Assembly (NCBI RefSeq): GCF_003369915.1
Contig: NC_046677.1
Location: 24,942,913-25,006,912, forward strand
DNA length: 64,000 nt
Reading direction: 5' to 3'
Origin: Drosophila miranda
Taxonomy: Eukaryota; Arthropoda; Insecta; Diptera; Drosophilidae
The translations under genes were made by a program, and so were the position numbers. Under the pieces are notes generated by a model. That model was not told the DNA's origin. It saw only the letters and a program-made list of their open reading frames with translations, and did not search any database. This document shows positions 1 through 12,200 of the stretch, one piece after another (positions within the stretch are counted from its first letter, which is position 1; the number at the start of each line of letters is the position of its first letter).

Positions 1-3000
1 TGCCGCTGCATGCCAAGAATGATTCACTTGCCAGCAACGATGACAGGATGTGCAAGTGCCAGGAAAGGGGTCTTCTCCATTTGGATTTGGCTCTCAACAT
101 TTCTATGGTGGATAGCACTTAAAGGAAGCCCGTTGCCGGTTGCCCGATGGCTCTTCTCCTTCCTGAAACACTTTCTGTGGCTGCTTTGTCATGACTTGCC
201 GTGGCCTATAAAACAGCTTTTAAAGATCCACAAAAATAATGGAGATTCTGGAGGAGAGTGTTGCACTGCCATCTGCTAAAAACTGATGGACTTTGTGAAA
301 ATATTTGCATAGACATTGGGGCAAAGTTTAGTGAGACTTTTAAGAAGAAAAAGACTTTTAGTCGTCGTCTTTTGGGTTATTTCTTTTTCATCTGCTTCAG
401 ACACCTACAACTTCAAGAAATATTGGTAGATATACATAAATATTAAAATTTTTAATCATTTTAATAGCGCTCAAAGCTGAGCCAATATTTAATCAAATAT
501 TACCATATATTTCGTTGTGCAAACAAATAAGCACATATTTGAGTACCCAGACGAATAATTTACAGCCAGATTATAGAGTAAATTCTACAGAAAATAACAT
601 ACAATTATCCATCACCTAAATAGACTGACTTCCTCCTCATCAACATTAACCAAGAGAAAGCATGTCGTCGTCGTCGTCTAGCACAATTCATTTTTGTATT
701 TTATTTTTTTTTTTGAGTAAACGCTTGAGATACTCGTATTTGCCATGGCTCTGAAAATTAAGCTAATTTTCTGGGATTCGTCTGTTACGGCCACACTCAA
801 ACAGACAATTATTGGCTATTCTCTTATGGCCATAACGAATGTCTGTGGTATTCATAAGCTCTTTTTTTCCCTGATGAGTGGGCCATTCAATCAATCAATG
901 AAAACCGATACCCGCACCTGAACTTTGGCTTAACTCTTCAGTTCATTTGAATGAAATATCATTTGCCCCATCATCATCGTCATCATTGCCATGGTGCGGC
1001 ATGGCTAAGGTCAATGTAAGGCAGGCTACATATATACATACAATATGTATGTACTCACACACTCGAGGGGCATGCACTCCGTGTATCTGTATCTGTCAGA
1101 TGCAACATTCAAATAGTCAACATTGTTGGCGTTGCAGGCCACATTTCTGGTCGCCATCATCCCGCCATCGTTTGCCAGTGGCATGCATGTTCAACAACCT
1201 TGAGTCAGGTTTTTCCACTTTCGGCGCCGCGTCTTCATTGTTATACTCTTGCAAAGGGTATTATGATTATGAGGAGATGGTAGAAGATTCGATCTTCTCT
1301 GGGATGTTGCCAAAGATATAATAAATAGTAAGATGCTTATGGCTAATACATTTTTTGGGTACACGATTTTTTCAGGGTGTGTTGTTGCATTGTCTGCCTG
1401 CTTCTATGATAACTAGTCCCATAATTTGATAGATGAATCTTTGATCATATCCTTATTCGATTAGACTTTAAGATCTAATCACTTCTTCTTATAGTAATGC
1501 CCTTTAAGATTGGTAAATCAGCATTATTTGTATATTACAGAATGTAGACAATAATACGAAAATGTTGATATTTTAGTGTATCTTCAGCCTCGACTCTTCG
1601 CAGCTCTCGTTTCTTTCCTGCGTTTGTTGCAGTAGTCGCCTCTGTTGCACTCGTCGCTAATCAATGCAAGCGTCAACAACATTTTTCCCCTGCGCACATA
1701 CGTGCACACACGATACTCGTACCTATATATTTTTTTTTTCCTGGCTATCGTAAGTTTTTCCCGTCAAACTGCTTTCTAATTTTGGCTTTTCCTTAGTTGT
1801 TTATAGTTTCTTCTCCTTTTTGTTCAGATTTTATGCATATGCAATGCATATCTCCATTTCCATATCCATATCCATTTCCATTTCCATTTTGGGGTTGTGT
1901 AACTCTTCACGCGATCAGGGAGCCATTCATGCATGGACAGCAATGTGAACTTGGCTGTTGCGGGTGCTCAACCAGAGAAACACTGAGAATCAGAGAAATG
2001 TGAAAGAGGTTCAGATAGAGAGAGAGAGGTGTGCAAAAGTATGGTCGAGAAGCCTGGCAAGTGCCAAAGGGCCAAGTCTCAACTTGACGGCTGGCAAAAC
2101 TCTCGGCTCTGTGGGCTCTCTGGGCTCTGAACTGTAATCAAATGCCCAGCAAGGTTAATTGAATGAATGGCATCGAATTTGTTGAGGTTGCAGTTGCCCT
2201 ACATGAAAGTTTATCCCAATTGATGGGCAGCAGTTGCCAATCAATTGTTCAGGGCCATAAATTGATTTAAACTCAATTGGGAGTTCTATAGAAGATTGCA
2301 GTTCATTTAAGATAAGTTTGACTACTTTCCTGAATTGGAATTTGCAATCCAATAATATAAAAACAATCGTGTTCAAAGCTTAACCCCTATTGCATTCTGT
2401 GAGTCTGTCTATAACTACTTTAAGACATATTAATATTATTATAAAAGAATGTTTTTCCTCTTAAATTCCTATGATGCATTTATCTCAAGTATTTCGGTCG
2501 TTTATTGTAGAACAAATGCATTTTCTCGGTGCTCTTTTCCTAGAAAATCTTTGAAAAGGAATTCCTGTAAGTTTCGTGTTACATATTCATGGAAGAGCAT
2601 TAAAACGAACTTCTTTCCCTAGCATTTAAATTAAAGAATGTGTATCCATGTACATAAGATCCTATTGCATATTTTCAGCTAAAATTTATAAAGATTCTGA
2701 GCTTAAATATTAGATGAGAAAATTCTTAATAACATTTCATTACTCATACATGGAAGATTCTTCCATTTATAGTACCTCTTTCTCTACCAACCTTTCGATC
2801 AGCCTTCCACACAGCTGACTGACTTCTTTTGAATCCCCCAACCCCCTACCACCTGATCAGACTCCAACATTGTCCAAATTCTCGGAAAGCCAAAACCCAA
2901 TGACGCATGTACTGGCTGACTGACGACATTGCTGACTTACTAACCCGTTCCCAGATCGCTTTTTGCTTTGGTCAAGTCAATAAAATACTGTTTTGGTGAC

Positions 3001-6000
3001 CCACATTGCACCACCACCATCACCACCACAGTCGTCGGCTCACTCCACTCCCATTGTAGTGCGAATTTTGTGGGCTGTGGCAAAGGTTAACTGTTCTTTT
3101 TTTTTGGCGAAAACCCGTTCCGTGCCTGGCCCTAACAGTATACTATATATTACCACCAACGAATAAATCAGCTGTCACTGAAGTCCGGGCCAGAACTCTC
3201 AATGAGAGGCTTCGAGAACAGGAAATCGAAAGAATCGAAATTCCGAATTTGTAGCGCGATTCGATTCGTATGACATAAAGAACCATAATTTTTCCCTAGA
3301 CATATTTGCAACACAATTTGTTTTACTGCTGCGACTGTGACCATTCCATTTCCTCTCCCATTTCCACTTCCATTTCCATCCAACATAAAGCGCAGAGCGA
3401 AGCAATATTTAACGGCCAGCGTATGGAGTACAGTAAGTCAATTTCAACACAAATTTTCTTTGTTTTTTTCCCTTCTTGTTTTTTTTTTTGTTTTTGCCTG
3501 TTGCCTGTTGTGCATAATAAAAAGCTGCGCTTTGTCGGGGGCATTATAAGGCAAAAGCGCAGAGAGACGCAAGAACAACAAGAAACTTACACTCACACAT
3601 GCGCTTATATGTGTTATACCCGTAGTGTACTAGCACTCGTCTCGTTCGAGACTTTGTAAGCAATATGCTGAAAGCACAATTCTCGTATAACACAACAGGA
3701 GGAGGAGGGATAAGTTTCTTGCCTGCCGAAGCATTGGGTACCCTAGAAAAGCAAACAGAAACATTAGTTCTATGGAACTTCTTAGGTATTTGAGTATTGA
3801 ACGTAGAAAAGAAGAACCTAGAACCTTGAAGAAATAACTAGCTGATATCCATTGAATATTCCTTTTTATTACCGATCAGTTCTATAGCAGCCATTGTGTG
3901 GAATTTTCAGGAAATATTTTTATATTTTTTAACTTTTTATAGAAAACATCTGAGCAATTATTTCCATATCTGACCTTCCCTAAGCTGACATATTACATTC
4001 CTTAAATCATATTTTACTTTTCCCTTTTAAAAACATGATTTACGACCCTTTGTTTTTATGGCAGATATACATAAAATATATTCCTAGAGTAAACCCATTT
4101 GATATGGCTTTTGCAATAGTTATTGAGCGCCAAATAATATATTTATTATACGACTATAAATTTGTGTGATTTGCTGCCTTCATTCCCACAAACAAGACTT
4201 GATTTAAGACTTGAATTTTACTGCAGAAATGACAGTTACTCGTATAACATATTTAAGTGATATGGTTATTAAACAAAAAAATTTATTTGAATTACCTAAG
4301 CCGCCAAAAATGCTTATCTAAGCTTCAATTATTTTAATTAAAAATCAAATAAGATTTTAGTAGTATTTCTTTGGACCACAAGATACATATATATGAATTT
4401 TCTTAGATTTTCTAGACTTGAAACATTTTTTTGATACCACTTAAAACACATTTAAAGATCAATCGTGCCTATGAAAACTCTATGATATAGTGAAAGGCTC
4501 TGACTTATAAAAGAGCAATGCTAACAAATTTTAAATGAATATCCATACATCAAAGCAGCCATAATGCAAACAGACAGACAATCCCCACCCTATTGATTGA
4601 TTTGTTGTCGTAAATGCCTGTCTGCATTACAGATTCAATGCAAACTAGTGGCTAAAATTACCATACATTCGTCTAGGGTATAGACCGTGTTAAGAGAAGG
4701 GAGTTCCGGTGCAACATGGGAGGTAGGAGGCAGTGGTAGAGTACGGGCAGAGCAACCTGAGCTGAGCAATCAGGCCGAACCACTCAGCACCACCGAGCAC
4801 AGGCCGAGCAAGCACAAAATGCAAAAATAAAGAAGAAAAAGATACTTTGTGTTTCAGTTTATGCACCGGCACAAGATACAATTTTCGTTGTTGTTGTTTT
4901 TGTATTCTTTCATGCCCATGCATATAAAGAGGATTCTCTTAGGTGCATACTTGTATATGTTTATTTATGTGTACTATACCTCTGTATATGTATATCTGTG
5001 TTTATGTGCAGTCGGAAATCAAACAACTAAATTGATTATGTCTGCCAGTTTGACGCCTCAGCAGTTCTGTATTTTCCGCTCTTCTGTGCCTCTCTGTGCT
5101 TCTGCTTTTCAGAATTCCATTATGGCGAGGGGGTACTGCTGCAGTTTCAGTTCAAATTGCAGTTAATTAAGTGAAATCGCCTCTAAATGCATTAGTCAGG
5201 AGGGTAGAGACCCCGACGAGCCTGACCCATAATTCATTCTGAGTGGAAATGTTCTAATTGCATTTGCCATTGCCCTCCGAGACAGAGCGTTGAAATCTAC
5301 GGTCAGAGTTCAACTAATTGCCAGTTGACAGTTTTTGAGTCGAAGAACCTTTAAATTAAAGCAGAGATCCCCCATGGGGGATCTGAGCTTGCAGATAAGG
5401 AAATTATGAAATGGGGGTTCTAAAAAAAAGAAAGAAGGAAGGAATGAAATGAAATGCGATTGTGGGAAATTTAGTAAAGTTTAGCGAGGAAACAATGTCC
5501 ATAAAAAGATTATGGAAGTGGAAAAGTTTAGATCAGAAGTGAAGATATGACTTTCCACATAAAGTTAATGAAACTAAGAAATGAACGACTGAATGAAATC
5601 GAATGATAATAAAGCAACTGCAGTTGGCGATTAGATTACTTTCGAATTTTTGAAAGTAAGGGGAGCCCATTTGTTCTGCAGAATGATTTTCAAAACATTA
5701 AATAAAACTTAAAAAAAAACTTATGTAAATATTCTTAAACCTAAATGTAGAGCCTCTTCTGACACTTGAAGCAGCTTTAAGCCTTAAGAACACGAACAAA
5801 TTTCCTGTTGTCAATCAAAAAACTTCCATTGTAGGAGTCTCTGCCTAGATACCAAACATTTCCCTATCAATCCGATAACAAGACAAGACACACTCAAAAT
5901 ACCAAATACAAACACCAGCAGGGTGCAACAGTGACACTAATAGAGAGAGAGAGAGAGAGATAGAGAGAGAGAGATTCCCCAACTAAATGAAATGATAAAT

Positions 6001-6499
6001 GACAGACACCGAAACCCGTCTACGCATCCAATTGCTGGGAATCGTCCCCTGACAGACTTACATATAAAAACCAACTCGAAACGAGATTCTACACGCACAC
6101 AATTAAGAGTAAATTTTGTACCACGCTTTCGCTTATCAACGACCGGAGAGGAGATCGCTCTACGGTTGGTTAAATCGATCAAAATGTACCCCCACCAGAG
6201 AAACATTACATCTTCAATGGAATTTCTTTGTTTTGAGCCGAGGTCTGTCCCCAATTCGAATGCATCTCGGACGTGACTCATCGTGTTTCAGTGCCCCTCA
6301 AGTGGGGCATACAGATTCTTTTTTATGGTCTTGCGGGGCTTCATTAGACTCGGTTGGTTATTCGATAGGGCTGTGCATTAAATACGAAGGTATATCACTT
6401 GGCATTAGATACTGTAATTAAGCGCATCAGAGGTGGCCATAACATACCATAAAGAAAGGTGATTCAACAGAGATTTATTTTTTTTTTTCATTTCCGCAG
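1..6499. other. AT-rich non-coding stretch, probably upstream intron of the CCDC50-like gene
   Basis: I see no convincing coding exon here. The stretch holds homopolymer runs, a GA dinucleotide run near 5940-5975, repeated CATATC/CATTTC words near 1850-1890 and 3340-3380, and a short hairpin around 1240-1262 (TATACTCTTGCAAAGGGTAT) of a kind common in old Drosophila transposon fragments. The exon at 6500 starts in mid-codon, so at least one earlier coding exon must exist, either here or left of the window. One possible start exon ends at 3432 (ATG GAG TAC A before GTAAGT) and has the right phase, but it codes for only three residues and is weak. Confidence 0.5.
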
Positions 6500-9044
6500 T
6501 GTGCAAGGAGTGGCTCGTGCGTGAGGACGGCGCCTTGGCCTACAAGCTGCAGTCCCAAGAGAGTAAGAACAGAACCCATTAGAGATCTAATCTAACCAAA
6601 TATATGGCTACTAACGATGAATATGATTTGCCCTTTAGTTAATGACTTCTACAAGGGAAATCGCTATAGGAATGGCATGGTGCGAGAGGATTTCCCCACA
6701 GCCCTGCACGAACAGATCAAGGAGAAGGAGCAGGCCCAGCGTCAGGTGGAGGCCTACAGGCGACGACTCACAGAACAGTAAGAACACAACAGTTTCCCTG
6801 ATTTAATTTAATAATCACTGAATTTCTTTCAGAGAGGAGCATGACAAGCGTGTGGCCAAAGAAATTGCTGACAAGCTGGAGCGTGATCTGCAAGAACAGC
6901 AGCAAAAGGAGCTACAACAAAGTGAGATAATTGCCAAGAAAATGCAGGTGAGAACAGATCAAGTCCCTCGGGGTTTTTTGGACTCCTCTAAGACATTTAC
7001 TGAATTACAGGAAATCTATGTTAATCTGCCACCTGTGCCACCGCCTGCCACACGCGACAAAAGCCACCGTCCACCGCCGCGTCCAGCCAAAGCAAGTATA
7101 CACCTGCAAAATCAGCAGCCACATCATCAGACCAATGGCCATCCAGAGCCGTGCACTTCACAACAGGCTAGATATCAGAGTCAGCAGCAGCAGCAACAGC
7201 AGCAGCTGCCACAACCATTGAAGCTGCAACAGCAACATTTCTCACAGACCGACAACTATGTAGGATTATCGCTTATACCAAATATTGTAGATATGCCAGT
7301 GGCAGCACCACAATGCACCACCCCCAGTAGACATGCACAGGCACAGAATCATCAGCTGTTGGTGAGTGATGCCACCACATCATTGCCACAGCAGCAGCAA
7401 CAGCAGCAACATCAGTCACGTTTTCAGTATCCATCATCGCCGGCACGTCGACATGCATATGAGCCATCATCATCATCCAACATACCCAGCACTACCACTT
7501 CATCCATAACTCAGCACTCACCCACACACCTCCCTGTAGAGGCGGCTGACATCGACGATCTGGTGGACTATGCCGATGTTGCCGACAGCATACGCAACTA
7601 CAACATAATAGCCCCCGAAGAAGAGGCAGCAGCCATTACACCAGCACCACCCCCACCAAATTCAGTCGATGCTGCAGCTGCAACACCTTTACAGCTGAAG
7701 CAGCGATCACCCTCACATGAGAATCTCCTAAGAACCGAACCCAAATTTCAGAAACTGTCGCCAGAGAAATACGATCAGCTGGTGGGGAACTTTGGCCTGG
7801 GTGCCGGTGCGGGGGCCGTTGCAGGTGCCGGTGCAGCCAAGGCAGCCGAGCGACATATGCAACAGCATGCGGATGATATTGAGCTCTATGTGGATCCCTG
7901 TGACTATGCGAGCCTGCGGGAGATCGGTCTGCCCATGGAGGAGATTCAGGAGATGAGCAAGAAGCTTAAGCAGGAACAAAAAGATGAGGTATATTTGAAA
8001 TATTTATACAAGTCACAATGTGGCTTATATTCTTACGTTTCTTTTAGTTGCTGGCACGTCGCTTGCAGGCCATTGAATCCAAGGATTGTGTGCGTCAGGA
8101 GCAGCGGGATCGTATGCTGGCCATTGAGGCACAGGACAAAGAACTAGCCAAAATGCTCCAGGAGAGGGTATGATATCACAGCACTTCCTACAATTAGGAG
8201 TATTCCTTAACAAATCCTATGCTATTTTTCCAGGAGAAAGCCAAAGCCAAGCGGGCCAAGGAGAAGGCTCGTCTGCGCAAAAATCAACAAAAAGAAGCTG
8301 CCTGCGGAGGTGGTACCACCTCCACCAATGGCAGTCTCCTATGCGGCACAAACTCACATTGTGGGCCGCTGCTGCCGCTACCCCAAGACTGCCTTTCCAG
8401 CACTGCCGACATCGATGTGGAGGCCTATTCTAATCCCATAGATGTCCTCAACAGCAGCCGCGAGCAGCGACAGCCCAATGGAACCCTGACCAATGGCAGC
8501 CTCACCCGGGAGGGAGGCTCCTCAAATCACAGTTCCATGCAGCGACAGCAGCAAAGGAGTCTCGGGGCACCCCCTCGCGGGGAAGACGACATCTACACAC
8601 TGCCAGTCGATAATTGTAGGCCTGGCCAAAGGCCCGTATCCCTGCACATGGCAGCGGAGACAGTGCAGCAGCTGCAGGCCAATAATTCCATGACGCGGTA
8701 CGTTTATAAAATAATCTAATAGATTGTATATGTAACTAAAATAATACCTCATTAGATCCGAACACTATGGTTCCGAGGCCGGCTCCCATGACAGTTCCCT
8801 GCACAGCGGCCATCATGATATATCGCCACACATCAGATACTCCAAATCGGGCAATTTTGGTATATATGTATTTAAACGATCCGCTCGAACGTTTCATTCT
8901 ATATATTAATGTGTTGCATTCCTAATTGCAGATCAAAGTGCCAGTCCCACGCCGCCTTACATGCCAATTCAGGGTACGCGAAGATCAAATTCAAGTGAAG
9001 ATCGTAAGAAAAAATCCAAGGACAACAAGTGCACGCATCAGTGA
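6500..9044 (+). CDS. CCDC50-like ubiquitin-binding coiled-coil protein (5' end missing)
   Basis: Eight exons join in phase: 6500-6562, 6639-6777, 6833-6947, 7011-7988, 8048-8167, 8234-8697, 8756-8859 and 8932-9044 (TGA). They encode about 698 residues, and the true start lies upstream. The first 90 residues resemble the CCDC50 N-terminal domain: VCKEWLVREDGALAYKLQ, then INDFYKGNRYRNGMVREDF, then a long charged helix. A Gln/Pro/His-rich middle follows (7011-7700). Near the end are two MIU-like ubiquitin-interacting helices, DELLARRLQAIE and DKELAKMLQERE, followed by a Lys/Ala/Arg coiled coil (AKAKRAKEKARLRK). Mammalian CCDC50 (Ymer) binds Lys63-linked ubiquitin and acts in EGF-receptor and NF-kB signalling and autophagy; the same role here is inferred. 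The protein is longer than the mammalian ones I know, mainly through the low-complexity middle. I cannot assign a fly symbol safely. Confidence 0.85.
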
Positions 9045-9293
9045 GCCTTCGGCCTAAGCTCCAATCCAATCCAATCAATCCAATACATCTATATCGTATA
9101 TCTTTATACCTTTTTGTACTCTCTAGACAATTAAATTGTTCAGATTAAAGTCGACTATGTTTCATGAATTTATTCACATCTCACATCTCTAGTACTTAGA
9201 ATGTAGTTCATATCGTAGTTAAGCCAATTTTAAATCATATTTTGTTTTATATGTGTGGTTTCAGAGAGAATATTTGCCCATCTTTGGGCTAAC

Positions 9294-9299
9294 AATAAA
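9294..9299 (+). terminator. Poly(A) signal of the CCDC50-like gene
   Basis: AATAAA lies 250 bases after the stop codon, in AT-rich sequence that continues with ATTTTGTTATTAAG. It is the first canonical signal after the coding end and probably sets the 3' end of the transcript. Confidence 0.6.
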
Positions 9300-12200
9300 T
9301 ATTTTGTTATTAAGTATATATCTGGAGCGTCTTTTGAATGATTTTTGAGGGGAACTAGTGGAAATATATGTATAATGTATCAATATTATTCCTTATGATA
9401 GAACATAGATCTAGAATTTGCGATATGTGTTTCATAAAGGATTCTATGAACTATTTTATCTACAAATCAAAGATATTTTAGGACTAATCGTAAAACGAGT
9501 TCAATACTTCTTGAGCTTAGAGCTAATACATATAAGATTAAAGTAAATCCCAATGGAATGAATATTCTTGACTGCCAAAAGATGTGAAGAAGGGCATTTT
9601 GTGTTTAAAGAATATTAAAATTTTGGTCATAAAGAAGATTATTCCGAGTCAATCAAAGAAACAATCATTTTCTGTGAATGTCTCAGAGTTTTCATCACTC
9701 TTTAAGAAGAATACTTAAAAACTATATAAGATGGGCATCCTAGGACATTTTATGCCAAATAAAAAGAACTTCCTCTGTGGGTTGATTGATGTGTACTGTG
9801 TATGGAACATGTAATGGAAGTATGGAACTTTATCCGTTAGTAATTCTAGCTTTGAGGCGTGCTCTCTCAACCAATACTTGAGTTTTTCTAGCAGTTGGCA
9901 GATCTTTTTTATCCAGTCCTGTGTTTCTTCTGTCTGTGGGTTAAAGAAGTATAGTATTAATACAAAAACCGCAAAGTTCCGAATACTTCACAATACCTTT
10001 ACCAGTAGTTACAGCAAACCTTTAGTTACCCTTTTAGTAATCTGTGAATATTCATATCCATATTCGTATCCAAAAAATTCTGCATTTCTCTGTGGGCTGA
10101 ATGTTACATTACAAGAAATTCCACAGCATTCGAATACTTGTGCATCAATTTTCAATAAATATGTACCTCCATAAGAATGTCTTATTACTTTTTTACCCAT
10201 ACTCACATCCGGATTCTTCTGTAATCATTCAGTTTTTGCATTTTTGCTTTTCTTTTTGCTTTTTTTTTGTATAACATCAGCAAGTTTGCGTCCAATACCG
10301 GAGATCAAAACTTGTGAAACTGGTATTAAAAGTCACAAGTTAGGGTCTCAGGGAATCAGCCATACAAACATTTGCACATGTCACTCATACCAATACTCGG
10401 GACTACTCGGATACTTGGATACTCGGACGTTTATGCAAATACAATAATCTCAGATGCAGACGCAGATGCAGATGCAGACGCAATTCGACATTCGCATCGA
10501 TTCCAATTTCAAGAACAATTCGCGCATTACTTCGCATTTCGCAGCACCACTTTTGTATTTCTTTTCGGTTTGTATATTTTTTTGGTTCCACACTTTGTTC
10601 GGAGCTGGGGGGGGCGTACGGGAGCTGTTCGGGGCGGGGGGCTGGGCTGTTCAAATGAGGCTTATAGTCAAGCAAAGAAAGCTAGCACATTGTATAGTAC
10701 GATCTGAAGTACTACTATACAACCTACTACCTCAATTTGCCAGAGAGAAAAAGGTCCTTGGTGCTGGTCCTTTTTGTTGGGCTTATGGTTTGCGGTTTTA
10801 GGATTCTTTGGGTTTATTCGGTTTTGTGGTTAAACAAATTTTTGCCAAAAACATAAAAGTAACAAAATGGTGACAAATTATATGGAGTATGTAATGGGAT
10901 CTTTTGGTTTCGTTCTAAAGAATATCAGGTACTAAAGAAAATACTTTAAAGATGAAAACTATTTGCTTGTTCTCACGAAATGTTCTTATGAATTGAATAA
11001 ATTCTAATCTTTTCAGTCATTTAATATTGATTTTTAAATATTTGTTCATTTAGTTTATATTGATTAAATCACACTTTTCGATGGATTTGAATAATTTATA
11101 GTAAATGATCAATAAATGATGATTCATTTAAGTTCTCTAGATGGTTAATGGGACTTATATTTCTATGGAAATTTTATGTTTTCCATTGATTCATTAATGC
11201 ACCATTTAAGAATATTTTCAGCCAATCTTTACATTATTTATTTAACGCTCACTTGATTATTCCATCGTTAGTTTAAGTTTAAGTTTTCTGGCACTGCACT
11301 GATTGTCAATACATTTAAGTATATTCCTTTTATAATTAATACTGCATTTATTTTTTAAATTTATTCTTTCCATTTAACCTTGTCCTTTATACTCGATGAA
11401 TATTGAAATTCCTCAACGATTAACAATTTCCTATGCGATGTGTTGGTATTTCCATTATCCTTCAATTTGTATGCAAAAGGTATGTTTTTCGAAAATTTGT
11501 GATAAATTTTGTTGCCAAAAACCAGTTGTTTGCATTGACAGACTCCCATAATGCCGGTCTTGTAACAGATATAAAACAGCACAAGTTCGGAATTACGGGT
11601 TTCTGTTAATGGTCCATATATAAGTATGCACCATTTTGTTTCTCTGTTTTATTGTTTTATAAACTTTTTTATCCATTTATCCATCTGAAATCGGAGGATG
11701 AAGAGGAGACAAAACAACCCTCTTTGGGGTGGAAGAACGTGTTTAATCCATTTAGTATTTGATAAAGTTGTGAAATTCCTTTCTGGAGCGGCAGAAGTTC
11801 CTCTTTTGTTCCTCCTTTGTCTGCAAAAATTTTAGATTTTTAGAGATATTTTGCACAATATATTTATTGATATAATTACGACTCCATAATCTCCATATAT
11901 TATTCTTGGTTTTGGGAATTATTTATTTCTATTCCTACTTCTTTGTATCCAAGTTTCATCCTACATCTTTGCATTCCATTCCATTCCTGTCCTTCCTCTT
12001 TATAATCTGCAAATAAAAAAAAAATATATTTATATAAACATTTAAGTACAAAAATCGAAACGTTTCGTTCTGATTGCAAAAAGCAATTCCACTCGATTTG
12101 GCCTAATCCTCAATAGATTTTGTCTCTGGCCACGTAAGCCGATCGCCTCGCTGCAGTTCAATTCAATTTGCAACAAAGGAAAAGCCGACAGAGAGACAGA

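Noticed and set aside
3423..3432. Mini-exon ATG GAG TAC A with a GTAAGT donor as the start of the CCDC50-like gene
   Set aside because: The phase fits, but three residues are too few to judge, and the family normally has a longer leader. Kept only as a possibility.
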